Both the position numbers and the translations under genes were made by a program. The notes beneath the pieces are model-generated. The model did no database searches, was not told the DNA's origin, and saw only the letters and a program-made list of their open reading frames with translations. Below are positions 7,153 to 10,263 of a stretch of DNA of 10,263 nucleotides, piece by piece. Each line of letters starts with the position of its first letter. Position 1 is the stretch's first letter. The DNA comes from an uncultured Erysipelotrichaceae bacterium (lineage in GTDB: Bacteria > Bacillota_I > Bacilli_A > Erysipelotrichales > Erysipelotrichaceae): contig CAMOOA010000033.1 of assembly GCA_946621045.1 (NCBI GenBank), positions 1 to 10,263 of the forward strand, written 5' to 3'.

Positions 7153-7629
7153 ATGGCAGATCACGACCTGATTAAAATCGTATGTGTTTCGGATAACCAC
7201 GGGACGATGGATCCCATCCGGCAGCTTCCGTCCATGTTTCCGGATGCGGACTACTTTCTGCACTGCGGAGATTCCAGACAGCCGGCGCGGCGTTACGGTC
7301 CTTATGCGCAGGTAAGGGGAAACAATGATTTTTATGATGTGCCGGACTTCCGGGTACTTGAAATCGGATCCCACCGGATCTTTCTGACGCACGGGACACG
7401 GCTTGTCTATATCGGCTCCTACGGATTCCTTGCGGCTGCCGCAAAACAGCGGAACTGTGATATTGCGCTGTTCGGCCATACGCATATCTACTACGATACG
7501 GTGGAGGACGGCGTGCGCTGTCTGAACCCGGGAAGTATCTGGCATAACCGGGACGGTTCCGACCCCTCGTTCATGATCATTGAACTGGAAGGGGAAGAAG
7601 TACGAACGTTTCGCCGTACGTTTCCTTGA
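7153..7629 (+). CDS. YfcE/YsnB-type metallophosphoesterase
   Basis: The 158-residue protein has the full set of calcineurin-like phosphoesterase motifs: D14 and H16 in SDNHG, D40 in HCGDSR, N57 in RGNND, H80 in LTHG, and H109 and H111 in FGHTH, followed by NPGS (125-128). These form the two-metal centre of the YfcE/MJ0936 group of small cytoplasmic phosphodiesterases. E. coli YfcE hydrolyses model phosphodiesters, but the natural substrate is unclear. There is no cap domain or membrane segment, and the length is normal. The start is secure because the next ATG follows motif I and an upstream in-frame stop is at 7096-7098. No ribosome binding site precedes it; only GCGGAT lies between the TATAAT at 7141-7146 and the ATG, so the mRNA may be leaderless. 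The usual neighbour in many Bacillota, rdgB, is not visible here. The stop codon lies within the -35 of the tRNA promoter. Confidence 0.9.
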   Translation: MADHDLIKIVCVSDNHGTMDPIRQLPSMFPDADYFLHCGDSRQPARRYGPYAQVRGNNDFYDVPDFRVLEIGSHRIFLTHGTRLVYIGSYGFLAAAAKQRNCDIALFGHTHIYYDTVEDGVRCLNPGSIWHNRDGSDPSFMIIELEGEEVRTFRRTFP

Positions 7630-7654
7630 ATTCGGAAACCGGATTTGTTATAGT
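7626..7654 (+). promoter_or_regulatory. Sigma-A-type promoter of tRNA-Arg
   Basis: TTGAAT (7626-7631) and TATAGT (7649-7654) are separated by exactly 17 nt, and TG at 7646-7647 adds an extended -10. Transcription would begin at about 7661, three bases before the mature tRNA. The -35 overlaps the stop codon of the preceding phosphoesterase gene. Confidence 0.8.
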
Positions 7655-7663
7655 AATTGCGCT

Positions 7664-7737
7664 GTCCTCGTAGCTCAGCTGGATAGAGCTCCCGCCTTCT
7701 AAGCGGACGGTCAACGGTTCGAGTCCGTTCGAGGACG
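7664..7737 (+). tRNA. tRNA-Arg, anticodon UCU
   Basis: The cloverleaf folds completely. The acceptor stem is GTCCTCG/CGAGGAC, the D-stem GCTC/GAGC with GG in the loop, and the anticodon loop CTTCTAA with TCT at 7698-7700. The variable loop is CGGTC, and the T-arm is AACGG-TTCGAGT-CCGTT. The discriminator base is G. The 3' CCA is not encoded, since CTA follows, so it must be added by the CCA-adding enzyme. It decodes AGA and AGG. The first anticodon-stem pair (C27-A43) is a mismatch; the other four pairs are Watson-Crick. Confidence 0.97.
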
Positions 7738-7742
7738 CTATT

Positions 7743-7770
7743 AACCATCGAGGAATCGATGGTTTTTTTT
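7743..7770 (+). terminator. Terminator after tRNA-Arg, abutting the next ribosome site
   Basis: AACCATCGA (7743-7751) and TCGATGGTT (7756-7764) form a 9-bp stem closed by a GGAA (GNRA) tetraloop and followed by T to position 7770. The ribosome site of the next gene begins two bases later, so the hairpin could also act as an attenuator for that gene. Confidence 0.9.
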
Positions 7771-7781
7771 CAGGAGAAACC

Positions 7782-8480
7782 ATGAGTTATTATGATGAAA
7801 TACTGAATGAGATACGCTGTGCAATCGCCGAAGGCAGTCAGGAGGAAGCGGCATATCTGTTGAAACGGGAGCTTTCCATGCCGTATATTCCCGCAGAGAT
7901 CGAAAAAGAACTCCGTTCCCTGCAGAAGGACCTGCGCTTTCAGGCTTCGGAACGGCGTGAGCCGGGAGAACTTTCCACGGAAGCGCTTCTGCGCCGGCTG
8001 AAGGGAAAGCCGGAAAGTCAGCTTCGTGCAGTATCGGCACTGTGCGACCGCAACCTGCGGTCTGTCGCCGCTGAACTGCGTGACTGGCTGTCCAAAGATC
8101 CGCAGCCGGAAGCGGCATCCCTGCTGATCGATGCGCTGGCGGAACAGGAAGTCGGAGAAGAATTCACGGTCGTACGGAACGGGATTGAATACACGTTCTA
8201 CGGGGATGCCGTAACCCCGGTCGCAAAGAGCGGCGGATTCCTGGAAGCACACAGGCTGATCACGGCATGGCTTGCGAAGGATCCTTCGCTTGCGGAAATG
8301 GCGCGGTCCCTGCTGGTTCAGCGGTGCTACAATGCACTCCCGCTGAGCTATGAGATGCAGGAGGGCGCCGATCTTGCCAGGGAATGCGTCAGCGAGGTGC
8401 TGCATTCCATGGGCCTGGAAAGCCGTCTCGGAGAACTGGAATCGGATTATCAGTCTGCGATCGTTCATAAACTGTCCTGA
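7782..8480 (+). CDS. DUF3196-like protein of unknown function
   Basis: The 232-residue protein appears soluble, acidic and mostly helical, with no signal peptide or membrane segment. The beginning, MSYYDEILNEI followed by LLKRELSMPYIP, and the central EEFTVVRNGIEYTFYGD segment match my memory of the DUF3196 family. That family is found in Mollicutes and Erysipelotrichia and includes a structurally solved Mycoplasma helical-repeat protein. This is recognition from memory, not a search, and no function is established. The repeated helical pattern at about residues 66-130 (LSTEALLRRLKG, LRAVSALCDRN, ELRDWLSKDPQPEAASLLIDAL) suggests TPR- or HEAT-like packing, hence a scaffold or chaperone-adjacent role as a guess. 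AGGAG (7772-7776) is 5 nt before the ATG. No promoter fits between the tRNA terminator and this start, so expression may depend on read-through from the tRNA. The stop codon is inside the following terminator stem. Confidence 0.72.
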   Translation: MSYYDEILNEIRCAIAEGSQEEAAYLLKRELSMPYIPAEIEKELRSLQKDLRFQASERREPGELSTEALLRRLKGKPESQLRAVSALCDRNLRSVAAELRDWLSKDPQPEAASLLIDALAEQEVGEEFTVVRNGIEYTFYGDAVTPVAKSGGFLEAHRLITAWLAKDPSLAEMARSLLVQRCYNALPLSYEMQEGADLARECVSEVLHSMGLESRLGELESDYQSAIVHKLS

Positions 8481-8500
8481 AAATCGGGACGGTTTTTTGT
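8470..8500 (+). terminator. Terminator after the DUF3196-like gene
   Basis: AACTGTCC (8470-8477) pairs with GGACGGTT (8487-8494), with one T-G wobble, and T8478-G8486 may add a pair. The run TTTTTT continues to 8498. The left arm covers the last codons and abuts the stop codon. Confidence 0.8.
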
Positions 8501-8522
8501 TTTCCAAGGCAGAAATACAGAA

Positions 8523-8549
8523 TTAGCACTTATTTGTTGACAGTGCTAA
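8523..8549 (+). promoter_or_regulatory. CIRCE element 1 (HrcA operator) over the tig promoter
   Basis: TTAGCACTT (8523-8531), a 9-nt spacer and CAGTGCTAA (8541-8549) match the CIRCE consensus halves TTAGCACTC and GAGTGCTAA at 8 of 9 positions each with the exact N9 spacing. HrcA dimers bind this operator and repress heat-shock genes in Bacillota. The -35 hexamer TTGACA (8537-8542) lies within the element, so bound HrcA should block RNA polymerase. Confidence 0.88.
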
Positions 8550-8565
8550 ACCAGCATGATATCAT
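8537..8565 (+). promoter_or_regulatory. Sigma-A promoter P1 of tig-lon
   Basis: A perfect -35 TTGACA (8537-8542), a 17-nt spacer and TATCAT (8560-8565) preceded by TG at 8557-8558 make a strong promoter. The start would be at about 8572, leaving a leader of about 130 nt. The -10 sits inside a 14-bp perfect palindrome (8554-8567). Confidence 0.82.
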
Positions 8566-8568
8566 GCA

Positions 8569-8595
8569 TTAGCAGACAGGTGAAATGAGTGCTAA
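8569..8595 (+). promoter_or_regulatory. CIRCE-like element 2 downstream of P1
   Basis: TTAGCAGAC (8569-8577), a 9-nt spacer and GAGTGCTAA (8587-8595) repeat the CIRCE layout. The right half matches the consensus at 9 of 9 positions, the left at 7 of 9. It begins 46 bp after element 1 and covers the predicted transcription start, so HrcA could occupy both sides of the promoter. Confidence 0.72.
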
Positions 8596-8656
8596 AAGCT
8601 CATGAAACTGCCTGTAATATTCGCATATTTATGAGGTAGCCTTGATGCATAAAAAC

Positions 8657-8665
8657 TGATATACT
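8657..8665 (+). promoter_or_regulatory. Possible second promoter P2 of tig (extended -10)
   Basis: TGATATACT gives a TGn followed by TATACT (8660-8665), one base from the consensus -10. No good -35 lies at the right distance. Transcription would start at about 8672, beyond both CIRCE-like elements, giving a 30-nt leader with the AAGGAG ribosome site. Confidence 0.4.
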
Positions 8666-8701
8666 GTTTCAGGTTATTCATAAACAGAAGGAGTTATTTG
8701 T

Positions 8702-9976
8702 ATGTCAGAATGGACGTTAAAAGAGCATTCCCTCGGTGAACTCGTTGTCACTGTAAGCGGAGACGAATGGAAAAATGCATGCCGGAAGGCGTTTAACAAA
8801 GTCGCAAAGAATGTGACTGTTCCGGGATTCCGGAAGGGATCTGCGCCGGAGAAGATTCTCCGCCGTTATGTAAGCAAGGAACAGGAACGCTATGAGGCAA
8901 TTGAAAGCAATGCCAATGACTGGCTGTTTGCGGCGCTCAAGGAACAGAACCTGGAGCCGGTAAGCCGTCCGTCTCTCGATTTCCGCAACATGAGCGATGA
9001 GAGCGTGGATCTCGTATTCGAGTTCTATGTGGAGCCGGAAGTCAAACTCGGCGAGTACAAGGGTCTTGCGTATAACATGGAAGCGGTTGAGATCAGCGAT
9101 GAAGATGTAAACAAAGAGATCGACCGTATGCGTGAAACCTATGCGGATATGGAAACTGTCGAAGGCGCTGCGGAAGACGGTGATACCGTCAATATCGATT
9201 ATGAAGGTCTGAAGGACGGCGTTGCATTTGACGGCGGTACGGCAGAAGGCTATGACCTCCGTCTCGGAAGCGGATCCTTCATTCCGGGCTTCGAAGAGCA
9301 GCTGATCGGCGCAAAGGCCGGCGAAGAAAAGGAACTGACACTTACATTCCCGGAGGACTACCACTCCGAGGAACTCGCAGGTCAGGAAGTGATCTTCAAG
9401 GTCAAGGTAAATGAAGTCAAGCGTAAGGTGCTTCCGGGACTGGATGATGACTTTGCGAAGGATGTGAACGCTCCGGGCGTTGAGAACGTTGATGACCTCC
9501 GCAGGGTTGTAAAGGAACGTCTTGAGAACGGCCGCAGGGAACAGGCCGAGCGCAAGGCGGATGAAGAACTGTTCAAAACACTAAGCGAGAGTGCAGAGAT
9601 CGATCTGCCGCATGTCATGGTGGAAGATGAAGCCATGAGCATGGTACGCCAGTTCGAGACACAGATCTCCCAGTACGGAATGCAGCCGAGTCAGTATCTC
9701 AAGATGATCAACCAGACGGAAGAGACGCTCCGGGATACTTACATGAAAGAAGCGGAACGCAATGTCCGTCTCCGTCTCATCCTCTCTGCCATCGCAAAGA
9801 ACGAGCAGATGGAAGTCAGCGATGAGGAAGTGGAAGCGGAAATCAACAAGCTTGCGGAAGCCTACAACATGGAAGCCGACCAGGTACGCCATGTCGTAGA
9901 TTCGGATCTCCTCAAAAAGGACATCCTGAATCAGAAGGCAAGCGAGTTTGTCAAAGAGCACGCTGCCCGCGCCTGA
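8702..9976 (+). CDS. tig: Trigger factor, ribosome-associated chaperone and peptidyl-prolyl isomerase
   Basis: The 424-residue protein has the usual length and three domains. The N-terminal ribosome-binding domain (about 1-115) carries the signature GFRKGSAP at 42-49, whose F-R-K contacts ribosomal protein L23 at the exit tunnel. The FKBP-type isomerase domain (about 155-240) shows DGDTVNIDYEG, GSGSFIPGFEEQLIGAKAGEE and LTFPEDYH. The C-terminal helical chaperone cradle (about 245-424) is rich in Glu, Lys and Arg. Trigger factor receives nascent chains and delays misfolding. AAGGAG (8688-8693) lies 8 nt before the ATG. Two CIRCE-like operators and two promoters precede it, so HrcA control is likely; tig is not a standard HrcA target in B. 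subtilis. lon follows 79 nt downstream. Confidence 0.97.
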   Translation: MSEWTLKEHSLGELVVTVSGDEWKNACRKAFNKVAKNVTVPGFRKGSAPEKILRRYVSKEQERYEAIESNANDWLFAALKEQNLEPVSRPSLDFRNMSDESVDLVFEFYVEPEVKLGEYKGLAYNMEAVEISDEDVNKEIDRMRETYADMETVEGAAEDGDTVNIDYEGLKDGVAFDGGTAEGYDLRLGSGSFIPGFEEQLIGAKAGEEKELTLTFPEDYHSEELAGQEVIFKVKVNEVKRKVLPGLDDDFAKDVNAPGVENVDDLRRVVKERLENGRREQAERKADEELFKTLSESAEIDLPHVMVEDEAMSMVRQFETQISQYGMQPSQYLKMINQTEETLRDTYMKEAERNVRLRLILSAIAKNEQMEVSDEEVEAEINKLAEAYNMEADQVRHVVDSDLLKKDILNQKASEFVKEHAARA

Positions 9977-9998
9977 TCAGAACATTACCAGATGACAG

Positions 9999-10026
9999 AA
10001 TAAGACGCCCCTGCGTCTTATTTTGT
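9999..10026 (+). terminator. Hairpin with short U-tract between tig and lon
   Basis: AATAAGACGC (9999-10008) pairs perfectly with GCGTCTTATT (10013-10022) around a CCCT loop, followed only by TTGT. The U-tract is short, so it may be a leaky terminator that lowers lon expression relative to tig, or an mRNA 3'-end stabiliser. No convincing separate lon promoter is visible in 10025-10055. Confidence 0.7.
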
Positions 10027-10055
10027 AAGATTTGAGTCAGAAAAGGAGGGTTCAG

Positions 10056-10263
10056 ATGGCAATTAACAATTCACAGCATTATCGTGTTCCGGTTATCTGC
10101 ACACGCGGAATCGTTGTATTCCCGGGACAGGATGTCATGATTGAAGTCGGACGTGAAAAGTCGCTGAATGCGGTCAATGAAGCATCGTCCAATTACAACT
10201 CCATGGTATGGGTCGTCTGCCAGAATGACATTATGGTCGATGATCCGAAACAGGAAAATCTGT
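10056..10263 (+). CDS. lon: ATP-dependent protease Lon, N-terminal part (3' end outside window)
   Basis: Sixty-nine codons are visible, open to the window edge. The beginning of the Lon substrate-binding (LAN) domain is recognisable: RVPVICTRGIVVFPGQDV, then IEVGREKSLNAVNEA and a VDDP turn near residue 62, all in family order. Lon is a cytoplasmic AAA+ serine protease that degrades misfolded and regulatory proteins; the ATPase and protease domains lie outside the window, so their integrity cannot be judged. A very strong ribosome site, AAGGAGG (10043-10049), is 6 nt before the ATG. The gene follows tig directly, without the clpX gene that separates them in Bacillus, and probably shares its HrcA-controlled promoter through the leaky hairpin. 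The partial gene looks intact as far as it goes. Confidence 0.92.
   Translation, partial: MAINNSQHYRVPVICTRGIVVFPGQDVMIEVGREKSLNAVNEASSNYNSMVWVVCQNDIMVDDPKQENL

Noticed and set aside
7770..8507. A 245-codon minus-strand frame opposite the DUF3196-like gene
   Set aside because: It is the antisense shadow of a plus-strand gene that has a clear ribosome site and family-like sequence. No start signals are seen on the minus strand.
8642..8665. TTGATG (8642-8647) as the -35 of promoter P2
   Set aside because: The spacer to TATACT would be only 12 nt, too short for a sigma-A promoter. P2 is better described as an extended -10.
1..10263. Mobile elements, CRISPR arrays, prophage or defence genes
   Set aside because: No transposase, integrase, spaced direct repeats or toxin-antitoxin-like pair is visible. 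Gene content and base use are uniform and housekeeping in character.

Overview
The window looks like chromosomal housekeeping DNA from a low-GC-lineage Gram-positive (Bacillota) with a moderately high GC content, roughly half G+C by eye. Three things point to that lineage: the cvpA-mutS2-uvrC order, a CIRCE (HrcA) operator in front of tig and lon, and strong AGGAG-type ribosome binding sites. A protein resembling the DUF3196 family, which I remember mainly from Erysipelotrichia and Mollicutes, makes an Erysipelotrichaceae-type gut bacterium my best guess. That is inference from memory, not a search. I see no insertion sequence, prophage, CRISPR array or other sign of a mobile region.

Layout. 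1-667: the 3' end of a glycogen branching enzyme gene (glgB) and its terminator. 697-6676: a tightly packed plus-strand operon of a CvpA-like membrane protein, MutS2, UvrC and a membrane-anchored M15B (VanY-like) peptidase homologue. Junctions are a 4-base overlap, a 4-base gap and an overlap, and the operon closes with a bidirectional terminator. 6707-7081: a small basic membrane protein on the minus strand, convergent with the operon. 7153-7629: a YfcE-type metallophosphoesterase, divergent from the small gene. 7664-7737: tRNA-Arg(UCU) with its own promoter and a terminator. 7782-8480: a DUF3196-like protein. 8501-8700: a regulatory region with two CIRCE-like operators and two promoters. 8702-9976: trigger factor (tig). 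10056 to the window end: the start of ATP-dependent protease Lon.

How the genes work together. MutS2 and UvrC form a DNA-repair and ribosome-rescue/recombination-control pair expressed with two membrane proteins. Trigger factor and Lon form a protein folding and degradation pair that appears to be under HrcA heat-shock control.

The observations most worth following are four. (1) A tandem pair of CIRCE elements brackets a near-consensus promoter in front of tig. (2) The VanY-like protein keeps its zinc ligands but has lost both the catalytic Glu and the conserved substrate Arg. (3) Two genes have TATAAT placed 6-7 nt before an ATG, suggesting leaderless transcripts. (4) The tRNA-Arg terminator directly abuts the ribosome binding site of the next gene. 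I did not find a wholly new multi-gene system here.
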